This document shows, in pieces, positions 1 through 7,861 of a stretch of 64,000 bases of DNA. The number at the start of each line of letters is the position of its first letter. Positions within the stretch are counted from its first letter, which is position 1. The position numbers were made by a program, and so were the translations under genes. This DNA comes from WHSW01 sp963821345. GTDB taxonomy: Bacteria; Actinomycetota; Thermoleophilia; Solirubrobacterales; 70-9. The notes under the pieces were generated by a model, which was given only the letters and a program-made list of their open reading frames with translations, did no database searches and was not told the DNA's origin. The DNA is taken from assembly GCA_963821345.1 (NCBI GenBank), contig CAWGDM010000003.1, forward strand, positions 124,001 through 188,000, given 5' to 3'.

Positions 1-703
1 CGGAGAGAGGCTCGGAGCCGGCGGCCCGAAGGCGTTGGTCGAGGTGGGCGGCCGCCCGCTGGTCGCCTGGTCGCTCGACGCGATGCGGGCCGCCGAATCG
101 GTCAGCGTGGTCGTGATCGCTGCCCCGCCCGGCCACGAGCGCGAGCTCGAGCGGCTCGCGGGGGTCGCCGCCGGCCGCCCCGGCGAGCGTGACTCGTTTC
201 ACCCGATCGTCGTCACCGGCGGCGTGACGCGCGCGGCCTCGGTCGGCCACGCGCTCGCCGAGGTCCCCGCCGAGGCCGGGGTGATCGTCGTCCACGACGC
301 CGCCCGGCCGCTGACCACGGGACCCCTCGTCGACTCCCTTGTCGCCCGCCTTGGCGCCGAACCGGACGCCTCCGGGGTGATCGCGGCGACGCCGATCAGC
401 GATACCGTCAAACGGGTCACCGACGGCCGGTCGATAGCCGCCACCGAGCGCCGGCACACCCTCTGGGCAGCCCAGACGCCCCAGGTCTTCCGCGCGCCGT
501 CGCTGCGCAACGCGCACGAGGGCGAGCCCGCCCGGCTGGCCGCGGCGACCGATGACGCGATGCTGGTCGAACAGAACGGCGGCCTGGTGCTGGTCGAGGC
601 GACCCCGGGCCCGAACCCGAAGATCACCTACGAGGCCGACGTTCAGCTCGCCGAGCTGTTGCTGCTCAGCGCCGCAGCAGGACCCAGATCAGCGTCGCGC
701 TGA
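1..703 (+). CDS. ispD: 2-C-methyl-D-erythritol 4-phosphate cytidylyltransferase, 5'-truncated by window edge
   Basis: IspD transfers CMP from CTP to MEP, the third step of the cytosolic MEP isoprenoid pathway. The open frame runs back to base 2 and reads GERLGAGGPKALVEVGGRPL, the end of the glycine-rich nucleotide-binding motif (G-x-R-x-G...PK) that normally lies about 12 residues from the start, so only a few N-terminal codons are missing. An internal TTG at 35 would delete this motif and is not the start. VVHDAARP and the C-terminal TPGPNPKITYEADV are typical of the family. ispF lies 2 kb downstream, separated by the DUF389 and PHP genes instead of adjacent. The last 38 bases overlap a convergent small gene. 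Confidence 0.93.
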   Translation, partial: GERLGAGGPKALVEVGGRPLVAWSLDAMRAAESVSVVVIAAPPGHERELERLAGVAAGRPGERDSFHPIVVTGGVTRAASVGHALAEVPAEAGVIVVHDAARPLTTGPLVDSLVARLGAEPDASGVIAATPISDTVKRVTDGRSIAATERRHTLWAAQTPQVFRAPSLRNAHEGEPARLAAATDDAMLVEQNGGLVLVEATPGPNPKITYEADVQLAELLLLSAAAGPRSASR

Positions 704-824
704 ACGCAAGCTCGCCGAAGGTCAGCGCGGTGCCGAAGTTGGCGGCGCCCAGCAGGGCGGCGAGCGCGGTCGTGACCGCGAACGCCGCCGCGAGCGTGAG
801 CAGATCGCTGGCCGTTCTGCTCAT
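666..824 (-). CDS. 52-residue membrane protein coupled to DUF389 gene
   Basis: This short gene starts at an ATG (824-822) that overlaps the TGA stop of the DUF389 gene in an ATGA arrangement, implying translational coupling. The product has two hydrophobic stretches (about residues 7-26 and 32-50) and ends in Arg-Arg, so it is probably an inner-membrane hairpin protein. No family is recognised. Its 3' end overlaps the end of ispD on the other strand. Coupling and hydrophobicity support it as real; a function with the DUF389 protein is only inferred from position. Confidence 0.55.
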   Translation of the reverse strand: MSRTASDLLTLAAAFAVTTALAALLGAANFGTALTFGELAFSATLIWVLLRR

Positions 825-1843
825 TCCGGGTTTGGTGGGGCCTCGTAGGTGGCGCTGCCGATCCGCCGGCTGCGGCCCATCGGCAGGCCGGCTGCCTCGC
901 GCGCCTCGCCGTGCAGATGGGCGACCCGGCGGCGCATGTAGAGCCGCCGCTGGACGTACAGCGTCGCCACGCCGGCGATCACGATCGCGGTCAGGTTGAC
1001 CGCCAGCTGCAGCATCGCGCCGCGCCACTCGTGCCACTCTCCGAAGGCGAAGGCGACGCCGATGTTGGCGGCGGCGGGGATCGTGGTCACCGAGACCAGG
1101 ACCCCGATCAGGGCGCCGGACTTGGCCGAGGTCAGTGACAGCATCCCGGCGATCCCGGCGACGAAGGCGACGATGAACGAGAACGCGTCCGGCTCGGAGA
1201 TGAACTCGGTCAACGGGTGGTTGCCGACGACGAACCCCTCCGGCGTCAGGTCGGTGGCGCGGATCGCGAGCGCGAACAGGCAGGCGGCGGTGATCCCGAC
1301 CGGAAACCCGACCGCCAGCGCCCGCAGCGAGCGCCGGGCGACGTCGCGGCGACGCTGGACGAGCGCCACGCAGAGCCCGGCCAGCGGCCCGAATTCGGGG
1401 CCGACGATCATCGCGCCGACGATCAGGATCGGCGAGTCGAGGAAGATCCCGACCGAGGCGATCAGGCAGGCGAGCGCCATGAAGGCGAGGAAGCTCGCGT
1501 TCATCTCGATGTTCTCCGAGGTCCGCGACTCGACCTCCTCCCAGACCACCGCGTCCCCGGGACGTCCTTGGGCGGCCTGCTCGGCGGCGGCGGCGACGCT
1601 GGAGATCGTCGAGTCGATGTTCTCGATCGCGATCGAGCCCTCGGTGTCGACGTTCAACTCGCGCAGGTCGGAGACGATCACGCTCGCGTCCTCGCGGGCG
1701 ACGTCGCAGAGGATCACGTCGCCGGCAGGCTTGCGGGCGGCGCGCTCGAGATAGATCAGGTTGCACGCCGACGGGCTGTGCTCGAGCAGGTCGAGGACGT
1801 GCTCGGCCTGATACGCGGGCACGACGATCCGCATGTGAACCAT
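821..1843 (-). CDS. DUF389 family membrane protein
   Basis: The protein (340 aa) has a soluble N-terminal domain (about 1-120) beginning MRIVVPA and a C-terminal block of about six hydrophobic segments with the DUF389 signature LIVGAMIVGPEFGPLAGL. DUF389 proteins are integral membrane proteins of unknown function. I place the start at 1843 (MVHM) because a TACGCT hexamer lies 8 nt upstream; the frame stays open further back to 1912, but that would cross the promoter and run into the divergent PHP gene. It is divergent from the PHP gene and translationally coupled to a 52-residue membrane protein. Confidence 0.85.
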   Translation of the reverse strand: MVHMRIVVPAYQAEHVLDLLEHSPSACNLIYLERAARKPAGDVILCDVAREDASVIVSDLRELNVDTEGSIAIENIDSTISSVAAAAEQAAQGRPGDAVVWEEVESRTSENIEMNASFLAFMALACLIASVGIFLDSPILIVGAMIVGPEFGPLAGLCVALVQRRRDVARRSLRALAVGFPVGITAACLFALAIRATDLTPEGFVVGNHPLTEFISEPDAFSFIVAFVAGIAGMLSLTSAKSGALIGVLVSVTTIPAAANIGVAFAFGEWHEWRGAMLQLAVNLTAIVIAGVATLYVQRRLYMRRRVAHLHGEAREAAGLPMGRSRRIGSATYEAPPNPE

Positions 1844-1850
1844 CGCTGGG

Positions 1851-1856
1851 TAGCGT
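1851..1856 (+). promoter_or_regulatory. -10 element TAGCGT for PHP gene
   Basis: TAGCGT ends 7 nt before the GTG at 1864 and shares AGCGT with the divergent DUF389 -10 box, forming a compact bidirectional promoter. No -35 consensus was recognised. Confidence 0.5.
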
Positions 1857-1857
1857 A
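1852..1857 (-). promoter_or_regulatory. -10 element TACGCT for DUF389 gene
   Basis: TACGCT on the minus strand ends 8 nt before the ATG at 1843, with no Shine-Dalgarno between, so the mRNA is probably leaderless. It overlaps the plus-strand -10 of the PHP gene by five bases. Confidence 0.5.
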
Positions 1858-1863
1858 GGCGAG

Positions 1864-2688
1864 GTGCTGACGGATTATCACGTCCACCTGCGGCCCGACG
1901 AAGTCGATGCAACCGCGGATGCCTACTTCACCGCCGAGAACGTCGACCGTTACCTGGAGGCGGCGAGCGAGGCGGGGGTCGGCGAGCTTGGCGCCTCCGA
2001 GCACATCCACCGGTTCACCGCCGCGCTCGAGATCTGGGACCACCCTTTCTGGCGCGCCAACGCCCACGACGATCTCGCGGCATACTGCGAGTTCGTGCGC
2101 TCGACACCGCTGCGGCTTGGGATCGAGATGGACTTCGTCCCCGGGCGCGAGGAGCGGATCGCCTCGCTGCTCGACGCGCACGAGCTCGACTACGTCGTCG
2201 GCTCGGTCCACTTCCTCGGCACGGCGGCGGTCGACGATCCCGACTTCGACGTCTGGAGCCGTGACGGCGATCCCGACCGCCTGTGGCGACGCTACTTCGA
2301 GACGATCGCCGAGCTCGCCCGCACGGGGCTCTACGACATCGTCGCCCACCCCGACCTGGTCAAGTACTGGGGCCACGGCCGCCCGCGCCCCGCGCTCGAC
2401 CCGCGCTTTCACTACGAGCCCGCGGTCGAGGCGATCGCCGAGACCGGCATCGCGGTCGAGGTCTCGACCGCCGGCTGGCGCAAGCCGGTCGACGAGCTCT
2501 ACCCGGCCGAGGCGTTCGCGGAGATGTGCGTCGACGCCGGCGCCGCCTTCGCGCTCTCCTCGGATGCGCACGTGCCCGAGGATGTCGGCTACCAGTACGA
2601 GCGGGCGGTCGAGGTGATGCGCGGCTGGGGAGTCGAGCAGATCTGCGTCTTCGACCGCCGCGAGCGCCGCCTGGAGCCACTCGGATGA
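1864..2688 (+). CDS. PHP-domain phosphoesterase, histidinol-phosphatase-like
   Basis: The 274-residue protein carries the PHP-domain metal motifs: DYHVHLRP at the N-terminus, SEHIHRF near residue 48, an EMDF(V)PGRE segment, GSVHFL, a HPDLVKYW motif and a C-terminal SSDAHVPEDVG. This arrangement matches the HisK/HisJ branch, which removes phosphate from histidinol phosphate, although related PHP proteins act on other phosphoesters. The GTG start is set by a -10 hexamer 7 nt upstream. Its stop overlaps the ispF start (ATGA), so the two are co-translated. No other histidine genes lie nearby, so the substrate is uncertain. Confidence 0.8.
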   Translation: MLTDYHVHLRPDEVDATADAYFTAENVDRYLEAASEAGVGELGASEHIHRFTAALEIWDHPFWRANAHDDLAAYCEFVRSTPLRLGIEMDFVPGREERIASLLDAHELDYVVGSVHFLGTAAVDDPDFDVWSRDGDPDRLWRRYFETIAELARTGLYDIVAHPDLVKYWGHGRPRPALDPRFHYEPAVEAIAETGIAVEVSTAGWRKPVDELYPAEAFAEMCVDAGAAFALSSDAHVPEDVGYQYERAVEVMRGWGVEQICVFDRRERRLEPLG

Positions 2689-3164
2689 AAGGCGCTCCGA
2701 GCGCCCGGGTCGGGATCGGCTACGACAGCCATCGCTTCGCCGCCGGGCGGCGGCTCGTCCTTGGCGGGGTCGAGATCGACCACGACGCGGGGCTCGAGGG
2801 CCATTCCGACGCCGACGTCGTCACCCACGCCGTGATCGACGCCCTGCTCGGGGCAGCGGGGCTCGGCGACCTCGGCACCCACTTCCCGCCCGACGACGAA
2901 CAGTGGCGCGACGCCGACTCGATCGACCTTCTGCGGACGGTGGTCGCGATGCTCGACGGCGCGGTCGCCAACGTCGATGCGACGGTGATCTGCGAGGCGC
3001 CGCGGCTTGGCCCCTACCGCGCCGAGATGGAGCGCAACCTGAGCGCCGCGATCGGGGCGCCAGCGAGCGTCAAGGCGACCACCAACGAGGGCATGGGGTT
3101 CACCGGCCGCGGCGAGGGCATCGCCTGCGTCGCGGTGGCGCTGGTCGGTGGCGGTTCGGAATAG
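2685..3164 (+). CDS. ispF: 2-C-methyl-D-erythritol 2,4-cyclodiphosphate synthase
   Basis: IspF cyclises CDP-ME 2-phosphate in the MEP pathway, as a trimer with divalent metal. The 159-residue product has the usual family length and motifs: GIGYDSHRF (metal Asp and His), LGGVEIDHDAGLEGHSDADV, and KATTNEGMGFTGRGEGI near the C-terminus. The ATG overlaps the stop of the upstream PHP gene (ATGA), indicating translational coupling. ispD is in the same orientation 2 kb upstream. Confidence 0.97.
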   Translation: MKGAPSARVGIGYDSHRFAAGRRLVLGGVEIDHDAGLEGHSDADVVTHAVIDALLGAAGLGDLGTHFPPDDEQWRDADSIDLLRTVVAMLDGAVANVDATVICEAPRLGPYRAEMERNLSAAIGAPASVKATTNEGMGFTGRGEGIACVAVALVGGGSE

Positions 3165-3167
3165 ATT
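3162..3167 (+). promoter_or_regulatory. -10 element TAGATT for acyl-CoA synthetase
   Basis: TAGATT overlaps the ispF stop codon and ends 7 nt before the ATG at 3175. This selects 3175 over the upstream in-frame GTG at 3148, which would lie before the promoter. Confidence 0.5.
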
Positions 3168-3174
3168 TCCCTCG

Positions 3175-4824
3175 ATGGAGTTCGTCAACCCACTCGGGCT
3201 TGCCCGCAAGGTCAAGATCGGATCACTGGGAACGCTCCCCGACGTTCCGTTCAACCTGAGGACGCTCGCCGAGGCCGGTGTGATCAGGCCGATCCGGCCG
3301 GACAAGCTCGCCCGCGTGGCCCGCCAGCTGGCCCGCTGGGGAGCCTCGCCGGCCGCGGGCGTCGCGGGCGCCGCGATCACCCATCCCGGCGACCAGATGC
3401 TGATCGACGAGCTCGGCTCGCTGACCTTCGCTGAGATGCATCGGCGCTCGAACGCGCTCGCCCGGGCGCTCGCCGACCAGGGGGTCAGGCCCGGTGACGG
3501 GATCGCGATCATGGCCCGCAACCATCGCGGCTTCATCGATGCCACCCTCGCCGCCTCGAAGCTGGGCGCCAACGGGCTCTACATGAACACCGCCTTCTCC
3601 GGCCCGCAGCTCGAGGACGTGATGGAGCGCGAGGACCCGGCGGCGCTGATCTATGACGAGGAGTTCTCGGAGCTCCTCGGCGAGGCGAAGGAGGGCGTCC
3701 GGCGGTTCATCTCCTGGAGCGAGGGCGGCTCGGAGGGCGACGCGACCACCGATCAGCTGATCGAGTCGGCCTCCGACGAGGACCTCACGCCTCCGGACGA
3801 GCCGAGCCGGTTCATCATCCTCACCTCGGGGACCACCGGGACGCCGAAGGGGGCCCAGCGCGGGCAGCCCGACACGCTCAGCCCGCTGGCGGCGATGTTC
3901 TCCCGGATCCCCCTGCGCGCGGGCGAGAAGACGGTGATCGCGGCGCCGCTGTTTCACTCCTGGGGGTTCGCCCATTTCATGCTCGGGCTGTCGCTGAACT
4001 CGACCTACATCGTGCGACGCAAGTTCGATCCCGAGGAGACGCTGAAGGCGGTTGCCGAGCACCAGGCGACGGCCCTGGCCGTCGTCCCGGTGATGCTGCA
4101 GCGCATCCTCCAGCTTCCGGAAGCGGTCCTCGCCCGCTACCGGCTCCCGAGCCTGCGGGTAACGGCGGCCAGCGGCTCGGCCCTGCCGGGCCCGCTCGCC
4201 CAGGAATGGATGGACCGCTTCGGCGACAACCTCTACAACCTCTACGGTTCGACCGAGGTCGCCTGGGCGACGATTGCGACGCCGGAGGACCTGCGCGCGG
4301 CACCGGGGACCGCAGGGCTGCCGCCGCGCGGCACGGTGGTCAAGATCGTCGACAGCGAGGGCAAGTCCGAGCTGTCGCCGGGCGAGACCGGGCGCGTGTT
4401 CGTCGGCAACGAGATGGCCTTCGAGGGCTACACCGGCGGCGGCGGAAAGGACGTCTACGAGGGCCTGCTGTCCTCGGGCGACGTCGGTCACTTCGACTCC
4501 GAGGGGCGGCTGTTCATCGACGGTCGCGACGACGAGATGATCGTCTCCGGCGGCGAGAACGTCTTCCCGCGCGAGGTCGAGGATCTGCTCGCCGGCCACG
4601 ACTCGGTCAAGGAGGTGGCGGTGATCGGGGTCGACGACGAGGAGTTCGGCCAGCGGCTGAAGGCGTTCGTCGTCTGCGTCGACCGCGACGCGCTCGACGA
4701 GGACGAGGTCAAGGGGTACGTGAAGCAGAACCTCGCCCGCTACAAGGTCCCGCGCGAGGTCGAGTTCCTCGACTCGCTGCCGCGAAACGCGACCGGCAAG
4801 GTGCTCAAGCGCGAACTCGCGTAG
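3175..4824 (+). CDS. AMP-binding acyl-CoA synthetase (FadD-like)
   Basis: This 549-residue adenylate-forming enzyme activates a carboxylic acid as acyl-AMP and then acyl-CoA. It has the P-loop LTSGTTGTPKGA (about residues 217-228), NLYGSTEV (A5 motif), the hinge motif DGRDDEMIVSGGENVFP and the C-terminal catalytic lysine in PRNATGKVLKREL. Length and motifs fit medium/long-chain fatty acyl-CoA ligases; the exact substrate cannot be read from sequence. It faces a convergent lipid block (SRPBCC, acyltransferase, SCP2-hydrolase), which supports a role in lipid metabolism. Confidence 0.9.
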   Translation: MEFVNPLGLARKVKIGSLGTLPDVPFNLRTLAEAGVIRPIRPDKLARVARQLARWGASPAAGVAGAAITHPGDQMLIDELGSLTFAEMHRRSNALARALADQGVRPGDGIAIMARNHRGFIDATLAASKLGANGLYMNTAFSGPQLEDVMEREDPAALIYDEEFSELLGEAKEGVRRFISWSEGGSEGDATTDQLIESASDEDLTPPDEPSRFIILTSGTTGTPKGAQRGQPDTLSPLAAMFSRIPLRAGEKTVIAAPLFHSWGFAHFMLGLSLNSTYIVRRKFDPEETLKAVAEHQATALAVVPVMLQRILQLPEAVLARYRLPSLRVTAASGSALPGPLAQEWMDRFGDNLYNLYGSTEVAWATIATPEDLRAAPGTAGLPPRGTVVKIVDSEGKSELSPGETGRVFVGNEMAFEGYTGGGGKDVYEGLLSSGDVGHFDSEGRLFIDGRDDEMIVSGGENVFPREVEDLLAGHDSVKEVAVIGVDDEEFGQRLKAFVVCVDRDALDEDEVKGYVKQNLARYKVPREVEFLDSLPRNATGKVLKRELA

Positions 4825-4833
4825 GACCCGCTG

Positions 4834-5331
4834 CTAGGCCGCGGAGGCCGCTTCGCGCTCGGCCTGGCGCCGCGACGCCTCGACGCGGCGCTGCTCCTGC
4901 TCGACCTGGCGCTTGAGCTCGGTCAGCGAGCGGCGCAGATGGCTGCGGACCGAGGGCGCGGCGACGCGCTCGGAGATGTAGCCGGTGATCCCGGCGCCGG
5001 CGACGCCGTAGGCGAAGCGGAACTCGACCCGGGTGCGACCGCCGCCGGCCTTGCGCAGGCGCCAGCGGCCGCGCTGATCGACCCCGGTGACCGATGACCA
5101 GGCCATATCGCGCGGCTCGGAGAACTCGACGATCTCGACCAGGCCGCCCATCTCGGCCGCGCCGACCCGCATCAGCATCCGGTAGCGCGCGCCGAGCCCT
5201 GACCGCTGGTCGCCCTCGACCTCCCAGCGGGTGATCCCGGAGAGATAATGGAGTGCGTTGGCGGGATCGGCGATGTAGTCCCAGACCAGCTTTGGGGGCG
5301 CCGCGACGACGATCGACTCGCCGAGTCTCAT
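4834..5331 (-). CDS. SRPBCC (START/polyketide-cyclase-like) family protein
   Basis: The 165-residue protein begins MRLGESIVVAAPPKLVWDYIADPANALHYLSGI, the standard opening of SRPBCC lipid-binding folds, and continues with the alternating strands of a helix-grip fold to about residue 130. The rest is a charged, Glu/Arg-rich helical tail. SRPBCC proteins bind hydrophobic ligands or act as cyclases and aromatases. It follows the acyltransferase gene by 3 nt in the same operon, so a lipid or acyl ligand is a reasonable guess. Confidence 0.75.
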   Translation of the reverse strand: MRLGESIVVAAPPKLVWDYIADPANALHYLSGITRWEVEGDQRSGLGARYRMLMRVGAAEMGGLVEIVEFSEPRDMAWSSVTGVDQRGRWRLRKAGGGRTRVEFRFAYGVAGAGITGYISERVAAPSVRSHLRRSLTELKRQVEQEQRRVEASRRQAEREAASAA

Positions 5332-5334
5332 CCG

Positions 5335-6336
5335 CTAGCCGATCACCGGAAAGCGCCGCTCGGCGGCGAGCCCGTCGAGGGTTTCCTGCATCACGCCGGT
5401 GACGTGCTGGTAGACCTCGTCCAGGTCGGGCTCGGGCCCGAACTCCTCGACCAGGTCGATCGGCTGTCCGACCTCGATCGTGATCTTCGCCGGCAGCGGC
5501 AAATGGCCCATCAGGTCGCCGACGTTGAGGATCCAGGGCAGCGAGAGCGAGATCGGCAGCACCTTCAGCCGCAGGGTCCGGTCGACCCCGGTCAGTTTCG
5601 CCAGCCAGGCGCCACGGCTGAGGAAGAGCGCGGTCTCCTGGCCGCCGATCGTGACCACCGGGACGATCGGCACGCCGGCGTTGAGCGCCAGCTTGATGAA
5701 GCCCTTGCGTCCCGCCAGGTCGATCTTGTTGCCCTCCCAAGAGGGACGGTGGACCTCCCAGTCGCCGCCGGGGAAGACGAGCACCGCGGCGCCGGCATCG
5801 AGCGCCTCCTCGGCGTGCTTGTGCGAGGCGGCCATCGCGCCGTAGCGGCGCAGGAAGGGCCCGAACGGCGAGGCGAGCACGAGGTTGTGGGCGAGTTGGT
5901 AGAAGGGCCGCTCGACGCCGAAGTAGGTGGTGAAGGCGAGCGGCAGCACGATCACCTCGGGCGACATGTTGCCGCCGGTGTGATTGCCGACCAGCAACAC
6001 CGGCCCGTTTTCCGGCACGTTGCCCATGTTGCGGACCTCGGCGCGGTACCACAGGGTCGCCATCAGCCACGAGAGCGGCAGGTTCTCGCGGATGTAGTCG
6101 GGATCGCGGTCGTCGAGATCGGCGGTCAGCGCCGCCTGCGCGCGCTTCGCGGCGGCGCCGAGTACGCGGCCGGTGATCCTGCGCCCGGCGCCGAGCAGGT
6201 CGCCCGCGGCGCGGGTGACGGTGCCGCCCGCGTCGCCGAGCGGCGCCAGGCGCTCGCTCAGGCCCGAGCCGGAGCCGTTGGCGTGCGAGCCGCCGTTGCG
6301 CCTCGCCTGCTCGCCGATCGCGCTCGGGTCAGCCAT
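5335..6336 (-). CDS. LPLAT-superfamily acyltransferase (MGAT/DAGAT-like)
   Basis: The 333-residue protein has acyltransferase motifs: GNHTGG (catalytic His; the Asp of the classic HX4D is replaced in this subfamily) near residue 110, the glycine-rich motif VFPGGDWEVHRPSWEG near 190, and IVPVVTIGGQE. The FPGG-W-E form is characteristic of the MGAT/DAGAT-like branch rather than PlsC. It probably acylates a glycerolipid at the membrane. It sits directly upstream of the SRPBCC gene and downstream of the SCP2-hydrolase on the same strand. A -10 hexamer 8 nt before the ATG indicates its own leaderless promoter. Confidence 0.8.
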   Translation of the reverse strand: MADPSAIGEQARRNGGSHANGSGSGLSERLAPLGDAGGTVTRAAGDLLGAGRRITGRVLGAAAKRAQAALTADLDDRDPDYIRENLPLSWLMATLWYRAEVRNMGNVPENGPVLLVGNHTGGNMSPEVIVLPLAFTTYFGVERPFYQLAHNLVLASPFGPFLRRYGAMAASHKHAEEALDAGAAVLVFPGGDWEVHRPSWEGNKIDLAGRKGFIKLALNAGVPIVPVVTIGGQETALFLSRGAWLAKLTGVDRTLRLKVLPISLSLPWILNVGDLMGHLPLPAKITIEVGQPIDLVEEFGPEPDLDEVYQHVTGVMQETLDGLAAERRFPVIG

Positions 6337-6344
6337 CGCGGTCG

Positions 6345-6350
6345 ATCTTA
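6345..6350 (-). promoter_or_regulatory. -10 element TAAGAT for MGAT-like acyltransferase
   Basis: TAAGAT on the minus strand ends 8 nt before the ATG at 6336. It is followed upstream by a perfect inverted repeat at 6354-6368. Confidence 0.45.
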
Positions 6351-6353
6351 GCC

Positions 6354-6368
6354 CGGTTCAGTGAACCG
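6354..6368. repeat. Inverted repeat CGGTTC-AGT-GAACCG
   Basis: A perfect 6-bp inverted repeat with a 3-nt loop lies just upstream of the acyltransferase -10 box, between two same-strand genes. It could be an operator or part of a terminator for the upstream hydrolase gene; no T-run follows it. Confidence 0.3.
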
Positions 6369-6404
6369 CCGTGCACCCAACGGCCGTGCGGATTTGCCGA
6401 GCGC

Positions 6405-7691
6405 TCAGCCGGCGCGGCGCAGGGCCCTGCGCACGGCGCCGCCCACGGGTGCGGCCACCACCGCCGCCGTCGCGATCCGCTCGGCGATCAGCGCGTTGGT
6501 CTGGTCCGCGAGCTCGACCTGGGGCACGTGGCCGCATTCGGGCAGGATCACCTGCTCGGCGCTCGGCAGCGCCTCCTCGACGTGGCGCGAGAAACCCGCC
6601 GGGATGATCCGGTCCTGGTCGCCCCAGATGAACAGGGCGGGGGGCGCGAGCCGGGAGAGCCGTGCGTAGAAGCCGTCCTCGCCATAGGGCTCGTCCAGGT
6701 AGATGTTGCGGGCGGCGGCGAAGAAGGCGACCCGCGCCGAGCGCGACCGGTAGAGGCGACAGAACTCGTCGACGGCGACGTCGGCCGCCGCCGGGTCGAG
6801 GCGCTCGGGGCGGGCGAACAGGCCCCAGAACTGGTCGCGGACGACGCGCTCGCGCAGGGCGTGGGGGATCACCGCCAGCTCCGGGCGCAGCAGCCTGACC
6901 AGCGGCGCCAGCTGGCGACGGCGGAAGGCGAGCGCCGGCGCCAGCAGGCTCAGCGATTGGACCCGCTCGGGCGCCCGGAAGCCGACCTCGATCGCCACGC
7001 GCCCACCCATCGAGTTGCCGATCAGGTGGGCGCGCTCGATCGCCATCGCGTCCATGTAGCCGACCACGGCGGCGGCGAACCAGGGTGCGTTGTAGGCGCC
7101 CAGGGCGGGCTTGTCGGAGGCCCCGAACCCCGGCAGGTCGAGGGCGTGGACGGTGTAGCGGCCTGCGAGGGCGGCGACCGTTTCGAAAAACGACGCCTTG
7201 TTGGAGCCGAGCCCGTGCAGGCAGATCACCTGCTCGTCGCCGTCGCCGTCGCCGGCGATCAGCGTCTTCAGCCGCCCGTGCGAGGTCTGGGCGTCGGTGA
7301 TCCGCAGCAACGGGTCGCGGCCGCCCGGGAGCCGGAACATGCCCTCGAAGCCAAGCGCCAGGTCGAGGTCGCCCCGCGCGTAGAGGCGGCGCTGGGAGAA
7401 GGCGTCCAGGCCCGACAGCCGTCCCTCGCGCAGCCCGAGCCAGGTGGCGCCGTCGGTGCCGATGACGACGTCGGGCTCGCGGGTCGGCGACGGCCGCACC
7501 TCGCAGCGGTCGCCGCGCAGCCGCGCCTCCCAGATGCGTCCGACGTCGCCGAGCCGGATCTGAAAGGTCGCGTCGAAGTCCGGCGGCGCTCCCAGGTAGC
7601 GGTCGGGAAGCTCCGAGAAGGCGTTTCGGACCCGACGTGACCGCTGTTCGTGCAGCGAGGCCGTCCCACGCCCCGCACCTCGCGTAGCCAT
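6405..7691 (-). CDS. SCP2-like domain fused to alpha/beta hydrolase
   Basis: The 428-residue protein has two parts. Residues about 30-135 resemble a sterol-carrier-protein-2 fold (DFDATFQIRLGDVGRIWEARL, PDVVIGTDGATWLGLREG, ARGDLDLALGFEGMFRL). Residues about 140-410 form an alpha/beta hydrolase with CLHGLGSNKASFF (oxyanion), the nucleophile elbow GNSMGG, the acid in WGDQDRIIP and the His in GHVPQ. The SCP2 domain probably delivers a lipid or acyl substrate to the hydrolase. The acyltransferase and SRPBCC genes follow downstream. A -10 hexamer 9 nt upstream supports the start. Confidence 0.8.
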   Translation of the reverse strand: MATRGAGRGTASLHEQRSRRVRNAFSELPDRYLGAPPDFDATFQIRLGDVGRIWEARLRGDRCEVRPSPTREPDVVIGTDGATWLGLREGRLSGLDAFSQRRLYARGDLDLALGFEGMFRLPGGRDPLLRITDAQTSHGRLKTLIAGDGDGDEQVICLHGLGSNKASFFETVAALAGRYTVHALDLPGFGASDKPALGAYNAPWFAAAVVGYMDAMAIERAHLIGNSMGGRVAIEVGFRAPERVQSLSLLAPALAFRRRQLAPLVRLLRPELAVIPHALRERVVRDQFWGLFARPERLDPAAADVAVDEFCRLYRSRSARVAFFAAARNIYLDEPYGEDGFYARLSRLAPPALFIWGDQDRIIPAGFSRHVEEALPSAEQVILPECGHVPQVELADQTNALIAERIATAAVVAAPVGGAVRRALRRAG

Positions 7692-7700
7692 CGGCGGCGC

Positions 7701-7706
7701 ACGTTA
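7701..7706 (-). promoter_or_regulatory. -10 element TAACGT for SCP2-hydrolase
   Basis: TAACGT on the minus strand ends 9 nt before the ATG at 7691; there is no Shine-Dalgarno sequence. Confidence 0.4.
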
Positions 7707-7847
7707 GCGGCCGCCGCGGCCGCCGCCACGGCGTGGCCCCTAAGCCCCCGCAAATAGCGCGGATTTCAGCCGCTGAGCTCGGCGAAACGGGCGCCAGCGC
7801 GAGATCGCCGCGCACCATGGCCTCGATCTCCTCGGACATCTTCGGAA

Positions 7848-7853
7848 TAGCAT
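7848..7853 (+). promoter_or_regulatory. -10 element TAGCAT for OsmC gene
   Basis: TAGCAT ends 8 nt before the ATG at 7862 and decides that start over the in-frame ATG at 7817. Confidence 0.45.
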
Positions 7854-7861
7854 CGCGGGCG

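Noticed and set aside
666..1766. Long minus-strand frame of 366 codons across the DUF389 gene
   Set aside because: It is an Arg-rich shadow of the DUF389 frame; only its last 52 codons, after the ATG at 824, look like a protein.
4841..4880. Possible further copy of the dispersed element at the end of the SRPBCC gene
   Set aside because: Only a short GCTTCGCGCTCGGCCT match in an Ala/Arg/Glu-coding helix; not better than expected for this composition.
4805..6070. 421-codon minus-strand frame overlapping the SRPBCC and acyltransferase genes
   Set aside because: Arg/Pro/Gly-rich composition with no motif; both real genes are in other frames with clear families.
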